Source: Candidatus Tectimicrobiota bacterium
GTDB lineage: Bacteria; Tectomicrobia; Entotheonellia; Entotheonellales; Entotheonellaceae
NCBI GenBank assembly: GCA_026005175.1
Contig: BPKO01000007.1
Coordinates: 117,183 to 181,182, forward strand
DNA length: 64,000 nucleotides
Direction: 5' to 3'
Made by a program: the position numbers and the translations under genes. Shown one piece after another: positions 39,995-49,544 of the stretch; within the stretch, counting starts at the first letter, position 1, and every line of letters begins with the position of its first letter. Below the pieces are notes generated by a model. It saw nothing but the letters and a program-made list of their open reading frames with translations. It was not told where the DNA came from and ran no database searches.

Positions 39995-41432
39995 GTGAGC
40001 GCAGCACGCTACGATCAGTACGTCAACCCGCTGGTGGAGCGCTACGCCAGCCAGGAGATGAGCTGGATCTTCTCGCCGCAGAACAAGTTCCAAACCTGGC
40101 GGCGCCTCTGGGTGGCCCTGGCCGAAGCCGAAGCCGAAGTGGGCCTGCCCATCAGCGAAGCGCAGCTGGAAGAGCTGCGCACCCACGTGACGGACATCAA
40201 CTTTGAGGTGGCCGAGCGCTACGAACGGCAGCTGCGCCACGACGTGATGGCCCACATTTACGCCTACGGCGAGCAGTGCCCCAGCGCCCGCAGCATCCTC
40301 CACCTGGGAGCCACCAGCGCGTTTGTGGGCGACAACACCGAGCTCATCCAGATGCGCGACGCCCTGTGCTTGGTGCGGCGGCGCCTGGTCAACGTCATGG
40401 AGGCCCTGGCGCAGTTTGCCACCCAGTACCGCGACCCTGGTCACCCTGGGCTACACCCACTTGCAACCGGCGCAGCTGACCACCGTAGGGCGCCGCGCCG
40501 TGCTGTGGCTCCAGGACCTGGTCCTCGATCTTGAGGACCTCGAGCACTGCCTGGGCGGGCTGCAGTTTCGCGGCGCCAAAGGCGCCATCGGGACGCAGGC
40601 GAGCTTCTTGCAGCTGTGCAACGGCGACGAAGAGAAAGTGCGCCACATCGACCGGCGGGTAGCCGAGAAGATGGGCTTTGCACGCACCCTCATCGTCACC
40701 GGGCAGACGTACCCGCGCAAGTACGACAGCCGGGTGCTGGCGGTGCTCTCGGGCATTGCGCAGTCGGCGCACAAGTTCAGCAACGACGTGCGCTTTCTCC
40801 AGAGCCTGGGGGAGCTGGAAGAACCCTTTGCCAGCGGCCAGGTGGGCTCTTCGGCCATGGCCTACAAGCGCAACCCGGCGCGCAGCGAGCGCCTGGCGGC
40901 GCTGGCCCGCTTTGTGCTGTGCACGGCGCTCAACCCGGCGTTTACCGCCGCCGGCCAGGGGTGTGAACGGACTCTTGACGACTCGGCCAACCGGCGGCTG
41001 AGCCTTCCTGAAGCCTTTCTGGCCACAGATGCCATTTTGATCCTGTACCGGGAAATCGTACAGGGACTGGTGGTTTATCCCACGGTGATCGCGCGGCGGG
41101 TAGCCGAGTTTTTACCCTTCCTGGCGGCGGAGAACCTGATGATGGAAGGGGTCAAGGCGGCCGGTGATCGCCAGCGCCTGCACGAGCGCATTCGGCAGCA
41201 CGCTATGGACACCTGGCACCGCCTGCGCGTCGAAGGCGGCGACAACGACCTGTTGCAGCGCTTGCGCCAGGATCCGGCTTTTGCCGCGGTGCCGATCCCC
41301 GAGCGGCTCGACCCCCAGGCCTACACCGGCCGGGCGCGCCAGCAAGTGGACGAGTTCTTGCGCCACGTGTATCAGCCGCTGCGCGAGCGCTACCGCGACT
41401 TGCTCGGAGAGACGCCGCAAACGCGCGTGTAA
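39995..41432 (+). CDS. purB: Adenylosuccinate lyase, one frameshift
   Basis: About 478 residues. PurB acts twice in purine synthesis, on SAICAR and adenylosuccinate. [18 protein letters not shown] near residue 78 and [15 protein letters not shown] near 103 form the first active-site blocks, [18 protein letters not shown] lies near 150, and the family signature is [18 protein letters not shown] near 290. An extra C near 40437 shifts the frame at QYRD, continuing as [11 protein letters not shown]. The start is a GTG with AAGGGA about 10 bases upstream. The long form with the C-terminal extension resembles eukaryotic-type PurB. Confidence 0.9.
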
Positions 41433-41467
41433 GCGGGCCGCGGGAGAAACAAACGGGAGAGGGCGCG

Positions 41468-42739
41468 ATGCTCGATGTGCGCTTTATTCGTGAGCACCCC
41501 GAGGTGGTGCAGGAAGCAGCGCGCAAAAAACACCTCGACTTTGACGTGCAGCAGCTGCTCGAGGTCGATGCGCGGCGCCGGCAGCTGCTGGCCCGCGTCG
41601 AGCAACTCAAGGCCCTGCGCAACAAGATGTCCAAAGAGATCCCTGCCCTGCAGGGCGAAGCCAGGGAAGAAGCCATTGCCCGTATGCGGCAGGTGGCGGC
41701 AGAGAGCAAGGCCCTTGAGGAGTCGCTGCGCGAAGTGGAAGCGCAGTTTACCGAGCTCATGCTGCACGTCCCCAACATCCCCGACCCTGACGTGCCTGAA
41801 GGCACCAGCGACGCCGACAACGTCGTGGTGCGCACCTGGGGCGAGATCCCGCAGTTTGACTTCCCGCTGCGTGACCACGTGGAGCTGGGCGAGCTGTTGG
41901 ACATTATCGACATTCCCCGCGCCGTGAAAATGGCCGGCTCGCGCACCTACTTTCTCAAAAACGCCGGCGTTCTGCTCGAGCTGGCGGTGCTGCAGTTTGC
42001 CCTGCACCACATGGTGCGCAAGGGCTTTACGCCGCTGATCGTGCCGCACCTGGTGCGCGACGAGGCGATGATCGGCACCGCTTACTTTCCTGTGGGCAAG
42101 GAGCAGGCTTACCGCATTCCGGAAGACAAGCTGAACCTCATTGGCACTTCGGAAGTGCCCATTACCGCCTACCATGCCGACGAGATCCTGCGCGAGGACG
42201 AGCTCCCCAAGTACTACGTGGGCATTTCCAGCTGTTACCGCCGCGAGGCAGGCACCTACGGCAAGGACACGCGCGGCCTCTTTCGCATCCACCAGTTCCA
42301 GAAAGTGGAACAGGTGGTGCTGTGCGTCAACGATCCCGAGGTGTCGGCCCGCGAGCACGAGCACATCGTGCGCAACGCCGAGGAGATCCTGCAAGCCCTG
42401 CGTTTGCCTTACCGCGTGGTGCTCGTGTGCGGCGCCGAGCTCGGCCTGCCTCAGGTAAAGAAGTACGATATTGAGACTTGGATGCCTAGCCGCCAGGCTT
42501 ACGGGGAGACGCACTCGGCTTCCAAGTTCCACGACTTCCAGGCGCGGCGCCTGAAGCTGCGCTACCGCGACAAAAGCGGCGCGCTGCGCTTTGTCCACAC
42601 CCTGAACAACACCGTCATCGCCTCGCCGCGCATTCTCATTCCCCTGCTCGAGCTCAACCAGCGCCCCGACGGCAGCGTGGCCATTCCCGAGGTGCTGCAG
42701 CCCTACATGGGCGGCATGCAGGAAATCGTGCCGCCGTAG
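41468..42739 (+). CDS. serS: Serine-tRNA ligase
   Basis: A 423-residue class II aminoacyl-tRNA synthetase. The N-terminal coiled-coil arm (residues 30-100, for example QLLARVEQLKALRNKMSKE) binds the tRNA long arm. Motif 2 is ISSCYRREAGTYGKDTRGL near 255, with FRIHQFQKVEQV after it. The end of the catalytic domain has HTLNNTVIASPRILIPLLE, motif 3. It is complete and unbroken. It follows purB after 35 bases. Confidence 0.95.
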   Translation: MLDVRFIREHPEVVQEAARKKHLDFDVQQLLEVDARRRQLLARVEQLKALRNKMSKEIPALQGEAREEAIARMRQVAAESKALEESLREVEAQFTELMLHVPNIPDPDVPEGTSDADNVVVRTWGEIPQFDFPLRDHVELGELLDIIDIPRAVKMAGSRTYFLKNAGVLLELAVLQFALHHMVRKGFTPLIVPHLVRDEAMIGTAYFPVGKEQAYRIPEDKLNLIGTSEVPITAYHADEILREDELPKYYVGISSCYRREAGTYGKDTRGLFRIHQFQKVEQVVLCVNDPEVSAREHEHIVRNAEEILQALRLPYRVVLVCGAELGLPQVKKYDIETWMPSRQAYGETHSASKFHDFQARRLKLRYRDKSGALRFVHTLNNTVIASPRILIPLLELNQRPDGSVAIPEVLQPYMGGMQEIVPP

Positions 42740-42772
42740 CCGGGTGCACGCCGGCGGCGGGGAGAACCCACA

Positions 42773-43231
42773 GTGGCCAATCGGGCTCAAGACTGGTTGC
42801 AACAGGCCCAGCACGACTTGGCGCACGCGCGCCGCGCCGTGCAGTCTGGAGACTACGACGGGGCATGCTTTGCTGCCCAGCAGGCCGCGGAAAAAGCGTT
42901 AATTTACAGTCGCTTCATCGACCGTGAAGCGGTACGAGCCGCGCTGCAGCAGTGCGCGCTGCGTCTCAAAGCATCGCAACCGGCAGTGCGCGCTGCGTAC
43001 TTGTTTGGTTCTTTTGTGACCAACACGGCCACGCCGCGCAGCGATGCCGATATTGCGGTAGAAATCGCCCCTGCCGGTCAGGCCTGCCGCCAGGCGGTGG
43101 CGGAAACAGCGCGGACAATTTTCCTGGCAGCTCCGGTGGCCGTTGACCTCTTTGTGCTGAGCACGCCGCAGCTGGCCGCCCCGCACGGCCTGGCCGCCGC
43201 CATCCGGCAACAAGGACTGCGGCCGGCATAA
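42773..43231 (+). CDS. Truncated HEPN domain fused to a minimal nucleotidyltransferase (MNT)
   Basis: A 152-residue protein. Residues 1-43 match the first half of a HEPN domain (WLQQAQHDLAHARRAVQSG, then GACFAAQQAAEKAL). The sequence then passes directly into an MNT domain with YLFGSFVTNTATPRSDADIA, giving the GSx10DxD nucleotidyltransferase signature. HEPN and MNT normally form separate proteins of a toxin-antitoxin pair, with MNT adding AMP groups to HEPN. Here the HEPN half lacks its catalytic RxxxxH region. It could be a deletion-fused remnant or a regulatory nucleotidyltransferase. The start is the GTG after GGGGAGAACCCACA. Confidence 0.7.
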   Translation: MANRAQDWLQQAQHDLAHARRAVQSGDYDGACFAAQQAAEKALIYSRFIDREAVRAALQQCALRLKASQPAVRAAYLFGSFVTNTATPRSDADIAVEIAPAGQACRQAVAETARTIFLAAPVAVDLFVLSTPQLAAPHGLAAAIRQQGLRPA

Positions 43232-43234
43232 GCC

Positions 43235-43996
43235 TCACAGTCCCCCGCCGTCGGGCAGCAAGGGATCCGGCAAGGGAGGGCCGGTGTAGAGAGCTACGAT
43301 GCGACCGCGCACCGCTTGCGGCCGCACTTCCAGGCTCACCTTGTAGTCTTCGTGCAGGCTCCAGAACGCCTTGCCGCCGCGGGCCAGCAGGGTGAGAAAA
43401 GTCTCCTGCACCTCTGCCGGCACCTGGGCGCGCTGCAGGAGGTCCCGCAGCGCCGCTGGAGCAAAGCGAAACTGCGTCTCCAGAGGATAGAGCGCCGCCA
43501 CGCGCTCGAGGGCCTCGCCGCGCGGGTGAAAGAGGGCAATGAGCGTCTGGCCCTGCTGCGGCGCTTTTTCCAGGCGGTAGTAGCGCAAGACGCGGCGCGG
43601 GGCGCGCGGGGCAAAAGGCTGAAACAGCAGGGCTTCGGAGAGGGCATCGGCGCGCTCGAACTGGACGTCCTCAAAGGGCGGCGCGAAGTACGCGGCAAAC
43701 GCCTCGGCATCGAGGGCCAGCTCGAGCAAGTAGCTGCCCGGGGGAAGCGTCAGGTGCAGCGGCGTCTTGCCGCGATAGGCCTCGGGATCGGTGGCGTGCG
43801 ACGGCAAGCGCTCCGGATCGTAGGGCTGGAGGTAAACGTCCGCCCCTGCCGGGATGGAGGCAATCCACACCTCATCTTCCGCCACTGCAACCGGCAACGC
43901 GGTTTCAACTGGCTCGGTAAATACCCACGACTGGTAAAGCGGCTGGCAACCGGCAAGCCCCAAGAGGAGAAAGGCAGCGACAAGTCGGCGCACCAC
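43235..43996 (-). CDS. PEGA-domain lipoprotein
   Basis: A 253-residue lipoprotein. The signal peptide is basic (VRR) with a hydrophobic core and the lipobox LLLGLAGC near residue 17. A PEGA-like beta repeat follows: IASIPAGADVYLQPYDPE with GKTPLHLTLPPGSYLLEL, typical of proteins that bind the cell surface. The remaining 170 residues are of unknown function. The start is one of two adjacent GTG codons (43996 or 43993), just after the zinc protein's stop, so both genes share one transcript. The stop nearly abuts the HEPN-MNT gene on the other strand. Confidence 0.7.
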   Translation of the reverse strand: MVRRLVAAFLLLGLAGCQPLYQSWVFTEPVETALPVAVAEDEVWIASIPAGADVYLQPYDPERLPSHATDPEAYRGKTPLHLTLPPGSYLLELALDAEAFAAYFAPPFEDVQFERADALSEALLFQPFAPRAPRRVLRYYRLEKAPQQGQTLIALFHPRGEALERVAALYPLETQFRFAPAALRDLLQRAQVPAEVQETFLTLLARGGKAFWSLHEDYKVSLEVRPQAVRGRIVALYTGPPLPDPLLPDGGGL

Positions 43997-44006
43997 GGCA
44001 CGCTGC

Positions 44007-44255
44007 TTACATCTGTTTGACCCGTTCCACTCCGTGACGCGCTTCGAATTCGAGCAGGCAGTCATTACACACCAAGGCCACCCCAGAGGTGTTGTTGTAA
44101 TAGCCCAGGGCGCTGTCACCGGCAAAAGGCTTCATCTGCTCGCAGTTGGGGCAAAGAAACTTCGTGCCCCCCGATTCGCCCAGCTGCACCGCAGCCCGCC
44201 GAAACTCCCAGACACTGTGGATGATCTCGCTGACATCCAGACGATCCATGTCCAT
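44007..44255 (-). CDS. Small zinc-ribbon-like protein
   Basis: An 82-residue protein with two CxxC pairs, FLCPNCEQM near residue 34 and LVCNDCLLEFE near 63, spaced as in a zinc ribbon. A helical N terminus starts MDMDRLDVSEIIHSVWEF. Function unknown; a nucleic-acid-binding or regulatory role would be a guess. The ATG at 44255 has GGAG 8 bases upstream. It is first in a two-gene unit with the lipoprotein. Confidence 0.65.
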   Translation of the reverse strand: MDMDRLDVSEIIHSVWEFRRAAVQLGESGGTKFLCPNCEQMKPFAGDSALGYYNNTSGVALVCNDCLLEFEARHGVERVKQM

Positions 44256-44316
44256 GGCAGCACTCCAATGGCAGCTGATAAGGCCTGATAACACACGCCC
44301 TTGCCACGCCGGGGAG

Positions 44317-44345
44317 ACTATACAGAAAGCCCTGCGGCATTGCAA
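44317..44345 (-). promoter_or_regulatory. Promoter of the zinc protein-lipoprotein unit
   Basis: On the minus strand TTGCAA (44340-44345) is followed after 17 bases by TATAGT (44317-44322). The leader is about 55 bases. Confidence 0.65.
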
Positions 44346-44358
44346 GCCTTTTCCCGCG

Positions 44359-45339
44359 CTAAGCGCGGTCGTACACCTCCGGGTTGACCACGTGCGGTGG
44401 GCGCTCGCCGCGCAGGGCGGCTACCAGGTTCTGCGCCGCCATCACCGCCATGCGCGTGCGCGTGGCCACCGAGGCGCTGCCAATGTGCGGCGTGAGCACT
44501 ACGTTGTCGAGCTGCGTAAGGGCCTCGGGGACCTCGGGTTCGTGGGCAAAGACGTCGAGGGCGGCCCCGGCGATCCAGCCTTCCTGCAGGGCGCGAATGA
44601 GCGCCGCTTCGTCGACCACCGCGCCGCGGGCGGTGTTGATCAAGTAGGCGGTGGGACGCATGAGGCGGAGCTCGGCCTCGCCGATGAGGTGGGTGGTCTC
44701 CGCGGTTAGCGGCACGTGCAGGCTGACAAAGTCCGAACGCTGCAGCAAGGTGGGCAGCTCGACCCAGGTGGCCCCTAGCTCGGCTTCCAGCGCTGGGCTC
44801 ACCCGCCGGCGATTATGGTAAAGCACCGTCATGCCGAAGCCACGCGCCCGACGCGCCACCGCCTGGCCGATGCGCCCCAGGCCCACGATGCCCAGGGTCT
44901 GGCCGTAGACGTCGTGGCCCAGCATGAGCATGAGCTTCCACTCCGTCCACTGGCCGGCCCGCACGAAGCGGTCGCCTTCGGGGATACGCCGGGCCACGCT
45001 GAGCAGCAGTCCCCAGGCCAGGTCGGCCGTGGTTTCCGTCAGTACCCCAGGGGTGTTGGTCACCACGATGCCACGCCGAGTGGCAGCCGCCACGTCGATG
45101 TTGTCGTAGCCCACGGCCACGTTGGCCACCACCTTGAGGCGCGGACCGGCTTCCAGCACCGAGGCGTCGATGCGATCGGTGATCAAGCAGATAATCCCCT
45201 CCTTATCGGCCACCGCCTGCCGCAACTCGGCCGGCGAAAGCGCGCGGTCGTCAGGGTCAAGCTGCACCTCGCACGCCTGCCGCACAAGGGCCAGCGCCGC
45301 TTCTGGCAGCAGACGGGTGATGAGCACCTTGGGCTTCAC
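44359..45339 (-). CDS. D-2-hydroxyacid dehydrogenase (glyoxylate/hydroxypyruvate reductase-like)
   Basis: A 326-residue NAD(P)-dependent dehydrogenase. VANVAVGYDNIDVAAATRRG lies near residue 72, the nucleotide-binding motif is LGIVGLGRIGQAVARRA near 150, the catalytic Arg is in INTARGAVVDEAAL near 235, the Glu is in ALDVFAHEPEVP near 262, and the His is in LTPHIGSASVAT near 283. The pattern is close to GyaR/GRHPR glyoxylate reductases. A GTG start lies 3 bases after the acyl-CoA ligase stop, so the two form one transcript. Confidence 0.87.
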   Translation of the reverse strand: MKPKVLITRLLPEAALALVRQACEVQLDPDDRALSPAELRQAVADKEGIICLITDRIDASVLEAGPRLKVVANVAVGYDNIDVAAATRRGIVVTNTPGVLTETTADLAWGLLLSVARRIPEGDRFVRAGQWTEWKLMLMLGHDVYGQTLGIVGLGRIGQAVARRARGFGMTVLYHNRRRVSPALEAELGATWVELPTLLQRSDFVSLHVPLTAETTHLIGEAELRLMRPTAYLINTARGAVVDEAALIRALQEGWIAGAALDVFAHEPEVPEALTQLDNVVLTPHIGSASVATRTRMAVMAAQNLVAALRGERPPHVVNPEVYDRA

Positions 45340-45342
45340 ACC

Positions 45343-46947
45343 TTAGCCTCCTCCGCTCTGCACCTTGTGTCGCTCGGCTTCGATGAGAACCCGTCGCAAG
45401 ATCTTGCCCGACGCCGTTTTCGGAATCGAGGTGACAAACTCCACCTCGCGGATCTTCTTGTAGCCGGCAATACGGCTGCCCACGAATTCCATCAGGGCCT
45501 CGGCGCTCACCTCTGCCCCTGGCCGCAGAATGACCAGCGCTTTGGGAATTTCTCCCGCCTCGGGGTCGGGCTTGCCGATCACCGCGCAGTCGGCCACCGC
45601 CGGGTGCTTGAAGAGCACCGCCTCCACTTCTGCCGGTGCGACGGAGAAGCCCTTGTACTTGATCATTTCTTTCTTGCGGTCGACGATGTAGACGTAGCCC
45701 TCATGGTCCATTTTGGCAATGTCGCCGGTATAGAGCCAGCCGTCGCGGATGGTGCGTGCCGTCTCTTCGGGCGCCTTCCAGTAGCCCTTCATCACGTGCG
45801 GTCCCTTGACCAGGAGCTCGCCGATTTCGCCAACGCCGACTTCTCGCTCGCCGGTTTCCAGATCAACGATTTTTTGCTCCTGGTTGGGCACCGCCAGGCC
45901 CACCGACTCCAGCTTGATGCGCCCTTGATCCACGGGATTGAGGTGGGTAATGGGCGAGGCCTCGGTCAGCCCGTAGCCCTGCAAAATCGGCACTTTGGTC
46001 TTGTCCTGCACCCGCCGCGCCACGTCAGGCGCCAGGGGAGCAGCACCGACCATAATGTAACGCAGGCGTGAGAGGTCGAATTTGGCCAAGTGGGGATAGT
46101 TGTCAAGAGCAATCAGAATCGGTGGCACGGCAAAGTACCAGGTCACCCCGTACTGCTGCGCCAAGGTGAGGGAGCGCTCTAGGTCAAACGCCTCCATCAC
46201 CACCAGGGTGGCCCCGGCGTAGAGGCCCCCGCCGATGAGCATGGTGCCGTAGATGTGGTAAAACGGCAGGAAAATGAGCAGCGTGTCTTGCTCCGTCAGG
46301 CGCCCGCTGGAGATGAACTGGATGGCGTTAGCCACCAGGTTCTGGTGGGTAAGCATCACGCCCTTGGGCATGCCGGTGGTGCCGCTCGAGTACGGCAGGG
46401 CCACCATGTCCTCGGACCAACACAGCTTGAGCTGCGGTGGGTGCTTGGGGGAGGCGCGCCGCACCAAGTCCCGGAAGAGGTGCGTGCCTTCCTCGGCGTG
46501 TTGGCCGACGATGACGATGTCGCGCAGGCTCTTGACCTGCTGGCGTACTGCCTTGACCAGCGGGTAAAGCGACTCCTGCACGATCAGCACCGAGGCTTCA
46601 GAATCGTTGAGGTGGTGCTCAATTTCGGCCTCTTTGTACGTGGGATTCATAGGGGTAAAGACCGCCCCCAGGCGGGCAATGCCAAAGACGCTGATGATGT
46701 ACTCGGGCCGGTTGGTCATGTAGAGGGCCACGCGGTCCTGCTTCTTCACCCCCAGGTTGGCCAGGGCATTGGCACAGCTGTTGGCCAGGCTGTCGAGCTC
46801 GCGATACGAAATCTTCTGGCCCTGAAAGACAACGGCGATCTTCTCCGGGAAGCGCTGCGCCGACTCCCACAGCATCTCGCCATAGGGAATCTCGGGGATG
46901 TCAACCGCGGCACGAAAGAAGTCGCCCAGCGTGCTCTCCGCTGTCAT
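45343..46947 (-). CDS. AMP-dependent acyl-CoA ligase (4-coumarate/long-chain fatty acid type)
   Basis: A 534-residue adenylate-forming enzyme. The phosphate loop is LPYSSGTTGMPKGVMLTHQN near residue 185, LQGYGLTEASPITH lies near 330, GWLYTGDIAKMDHEG near 405, KYKGFSVAPAEVEAVL near 425, and the catalytic lysine of the C-terminal lid is in TASGKILRR near 520. It activates a carboxylic acid to its CoA ester; the architecture is closest to 4-coumarate/medium-chain ligases, and the exact acid is unknown. The ribosome site AAGGAGGTAAAGG is strong. Confidence 0.88.
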   Translation of the reverse strand: MTAESTLGDFFRAAVDIPEIPYGEMLWESAQRFPEKIAVVFQGQKISYRELDSLANSCANALANLGVKKQDRVALYMTNRPEYIISVFGIARLGAVFTPMNPTYKEAEIEHHLNDSEASVLIVQESLYPLVKAVRQQVKSLRDIVIVGQHAEEGTHLFRDLVRRASPKHPPQLKLCWSEDMVALPYSSGTTGMPKGVMLTHQNLVANAIQFISSGRLTEQDTLLIFLPFYHIYGTMLIGGGLYAGATLVVMEAFDLERSLTLAQQYGVTWYFAVPPILIALDNYPHLAKFDLSRLRYIMVGAAPLAPDVARRVQDKTKVPILQGYGLTEASPITHLNPVDQGRIKLESVGLAVPNQEQKIVDLETGEREVGVGEIGELLVKGPHVMKGYWKAPEETARTIRDGWLYTGDIAKMDHEGYVYIVDRKKEMIKYKGFSVAPAEVEAVLFKHPAVADCAVIGKPDPEAGEIPKALVILRPGAEVSAEALMEFVGSRIAGYKKIREVEFVTSIPKTASGKILRRVLIEAERHKVQSGGG

Positions 46948-47018
46948 GCCTTTACCTCCTTGTTGTCGGCGCCCTTCTGTGGAAAATCAGCCAAGCTATG
47001 ATGCCATAAGACGTTGCA

Positions 47019-47048
47019 AGCATACTCGCCAGCCGCAACCCCTGTCAA
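47019..47048 (-). promoter_or_regulatory. Promoter of the acyl-CoA ligase-hydroxyacid dehydrogenase unit
   Basis: On the minus strand TTGACA (47043-47048) is followed after 18 bases by TATGCT (47019-47024). The leader before the ligase ATG is about 65 bases. Confidence 0.65.
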
Positions 47049-47059
47049 TGCCAAACCCG

Positions 47060-48057
47060 CTACCGGCGCCCGCCGCAAGCCGGAAGCAGCGCCTCAAGCT
47101 GCGCGGCGAGCTTGTGCGGATCGTGCCGGATGAGGTGGAGCCCGACGTGCATCCCTTTCCCCGCTGGACGGGCGTAGGCTTGTAACGCCTCCGCCGCGGG
47201 CCACGCCGCCACGTCGGCGGCCCACACGGCGTCACCGGCTAGGTCGTTGACCACCGGGGAAAGCGCCGTGGCGGGCGTAAAGATCGAGCAGCGAGGGGGG
47301 TAAGGCGCCGGTGTTGACGATGACGACATCGGGCCCGCCGCCCCCAGATAGCGCTCGAGCACCGCCACGTGCTGCGCCGCGGTGAAGCCGTCGGTTTGCC
47401 CGGGCTGGGTCATCAGGTTGCAGACGTAAACGCAGCGGGCTCGGCTCTCGGCGCACGCCGAAGCGACGCCGGCGTGCAAGAGCACCGGCACGATGCCGGT
47501 AAACAGCGAGCCGGGACAGATCACCAGAAGATCGGCAGCGGCAATGGCTTCGAGCACGGCCGGGCGCGCCGCCGCCGCGGCTGCAAGAAGACGCGGGTGA
47601 TCGGACTGCGGGGCTGGCGCTGAATGATTTGCCATTCGCCAACGAGGCGACGGCCGTCGGCCAGCTCGGCGCCCACCCGCGTACTGGCATCGGAGACGGG
47701 CAGCACCCGCTGCGGGAGGGCCACCTCGCGGCACACCGCTTCCACCGCCGCCCCCAGTCCTCCCCGCAGGCGGCTGAGCGCTGCCAGGATGAGGTTGCCG
47801 ACGCTCACCCCACGCAGCTCGCCTTCGCTGAAGCGAAAGCGCAGCAGCTGACCCCACAGCGAAGCCTCGTCGAGCAAGGCCTCCAGGCACTGGCGCGTAT
47901 CGCCCACTTGCGGCAGGCCCAACACGCGGCGCAGCTGGCCGCTGTGGCCGCCGTCGTCGGTCACCCCGACCACGGCGGTCACCTCACCGGGCACGTGGCG
48001 CAGCGCCCGCAATACCGTGGCCTGTCCCGTACCGCCGCCCAGGGTAACGATGCGCAT
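47060..48057 (-). CDS. YvcK/CofD-like UDP-GlcNAc-binding protein, several frameshifts
   Basis: About 332 residues after correction. The N terminus VTLGGGTGQATVLRALRHV is the family's nucleotide-binding start. VVGVTDDGGHSGQLRRVLG, GDTRQCLEAL, SVGNLILAALSRL and ICPGSLFTGIVPVLLH are all YvcK motifs. YvcK proteins link sugar-nucleotide levels to growth on gluconeogenic carbon. Frame changes occur near 47580 (a base missing), 47345 (a base missing) and about 47267 (an extra C). Between the last two, DVVIVNTGALPPSLLDLYA lies in its own frame. The start is the ATG at 48057 with GGAGGTGG upstream. Confidence 0.82.
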
Positions 48058-48100
48058 GGCCCACCTCCTCACACCGCTGGCTTGTGGTCTCTAAAGTCCC

Positions 48101-48128
48101 TTGACAGCCCGCGGCCGGCCACTACACT
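48101..48128 (+). promoter_or_regulatory. Promoter of the metallo-beta-lactamase-fold gene
   Basis: TTGACA at 48101-48106 and TACACT at 48123-48128 are separated by 16 bases; the leader is about 25 bases. It diverges from yvcK. Confidence 0.55.
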
Positions 48129-48158
48129 TCTCTTGCGTTGCACGCAAGGGAGGAAACG

Positions 48159-48824
48159 ATGCAGCTGGTTGCCAACGTCTACGGCTACCTGTGGGATGGC
48201 TACGAGAACAACTGCAACAGCTATCTTATCGTCGATGACATCACGGTGCTGATCGATCCGGGCCACACCCGCTTTACCGAGCGGCTGGTAGCCAAACTGG
48301 CCGCCGACGGCTGGCGCCCGCAGGACATTGACTGCGTCATCAACACCCATGCCCACCTGGATCACTGCGAAGGCAACGGCCGTTTTCTGCACGACGACAC
48401 GGTGATTGCCGCCATGCACCCTGCCGACGTGCAGTACTACCACGAGGAAGGGGCGCAGCTGCTGCGCGCGCTTGGCCAAGAGCCCCCGCCCTTGCTGCTG
48501 GGGGGATTCCTGCAAGACGAGGTGCGCCTGGGCAAGACGCGCTGGCAAGTGATTCCCACTCCCGGGCACACCCCGGGCAGCGTTTGTCTTTACTGGCCCG
48601 AGGGAAAAGTGCTGATTGCCGGCGACACCCTTTTCGAGCGGGCCATTGGCCGCACCGACCTGCCTGGCGGCGATGCCCGGCAGCTGCGCGAGAGCCTGAG
48701 GCGCTTGGCTTCTCTGGACGTCGAGTACCTCTTGCCCGGGCACAACGACATCCTCCGGGGCAGGGAGCGGGTGCAAGAAAACTTTGCCCTGATTCAGCAG
48801 GCCTTTTTCCCGTTGCTCGGATAG
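48159..48824 (+). CDS. Metallo-beta-lactamase-fold hydrolase
   Basis: A 221-residue metal hydrolase. The zinc-binding signature HxHxDH is INTHAHLDHCEG near residue 63, with TPGHTPGSVCLY near 133, AGDTLFERAIGRTDLPGG near 155 and LLPGHND near 195 as the other ligands. The pattern matches glyoxalase II-like thioesterases, but the substrate is not determined. The ATG has AGGGAGGAAA upstream. Its 3' end overlaps the convergent unknown gene by 31 bases. Confidence 0.83.
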   Translation: MQLVANVYGYLWDGYENNCNSYLIVDDITVLIDPGHTRFTERLVAKLAADGWRPQDIDCVINTHAHLDHCEGNGRFLHDDTVIAAMHPADVQYYHEEGAQLLRALGQEPPPLLLGGFLQDEVRLGKTRWQVIPTPGHTPGSVCLYWPEGKVLIAGDTLFERAIGRTDLPGGDARQLRESLRRLASLDVEYLLPGHNDILRGRERVQENFALIQQAFFPLLG

Positions 48825-49390
48825 TCCGTGCCGAACCGCACCTGCCAGAAAGCCGCCTTGGCTTCCGCCAGCTGCGCGTCGTGGTCGGCGCGGAGGGCGT
48901 CACGGCGCTGTTGCCAGGTGCGGCTCTGCCGGGCCACGGTGGGATAGTCGACGCGCAGGCCGGCCGCCTCGAGACGCCGCAGCCGTTCCTGGGTGCGGAA
49001 GTGGGCCACGCAGTCGGCAAACGCCTTTTCCTCCTCCTCTCGCAGCGCAGCGGCCAAAGCATGGTAGCGCGCAAGAAGGGCCTCACCCGCCTCCCCGCCC
49101 CAGGTGGTCAGCAGCGCTTCGGCCCGCTGGCAGGCTTCTTCCAGGCGTAGCGCCTGCAGGACGGCATACCAGAAGCCCTGCCAGACCAGCTCGCGGCGCT
49201 CGGCGGGTAGGCGCTCGACTTCGCCTTCCACTTTTTCCTGCGTCAGAAAAGGGTCTTCGAGGTAGCGTCGCCCCAGGCTCTGGCCCTGGGAGAAGTAGTA
49301 CTCGCGCCGGCTGGCTTCGCGCTCTTCGGGCGTGGTCTGTGCCTCCAGGCGCCGCAGTTTCTCTAGCGCCAGTTCCAGTGCACTCTTCAT
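48794..49390 (-). CDS. Helical protein of unknown function
   Basis: A 198-residue, highly charged, probably all-helical protein, beginning MKSALELALEKLRRLEAQTT and rich in Glu, Arg and Ala; the central region (ALAAALREEEEKAFADCV) looks coiled-coil. No signal peptide, metal motif or known domain is visible. The ATG at 49390 has GAGGAG upstream, which supports real translation. It converges on and overlaps the metallo-hydrolase. Confidence 0.6.
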   Translation of the reverse strand: MKSALELALEKLRRLEAQTTPEEREASRREYYFSQGQSLGRRYLEDPFLTQEKVEGEVERLPAERRELVWQGFWYAVLQALRLEEACQRAEALLTTWGGEAGEALLARYHALAAALREEEEKAFADCVAHFRTQERLRRLEAAGLRVDYPTVARQSRTWQQRRDALRADHDAQLAEAKAAFWQVRFGTDYPSNGKKAC

Positions 49391-49544
49391 CGCTCACTCC
49401 TCTAGCCGGTGCGGACAACTTGCCCAGGTATCTTGAGAGAATGTACACCAGAAGCGCGCCTCCGAGAAGACCCTTGATCCCCTAGCCGGCTTTGGGTAGA
49501 GTGGCTTGTCAGGGACAACCCGGACGCGGGGGACCTCGCACGCG

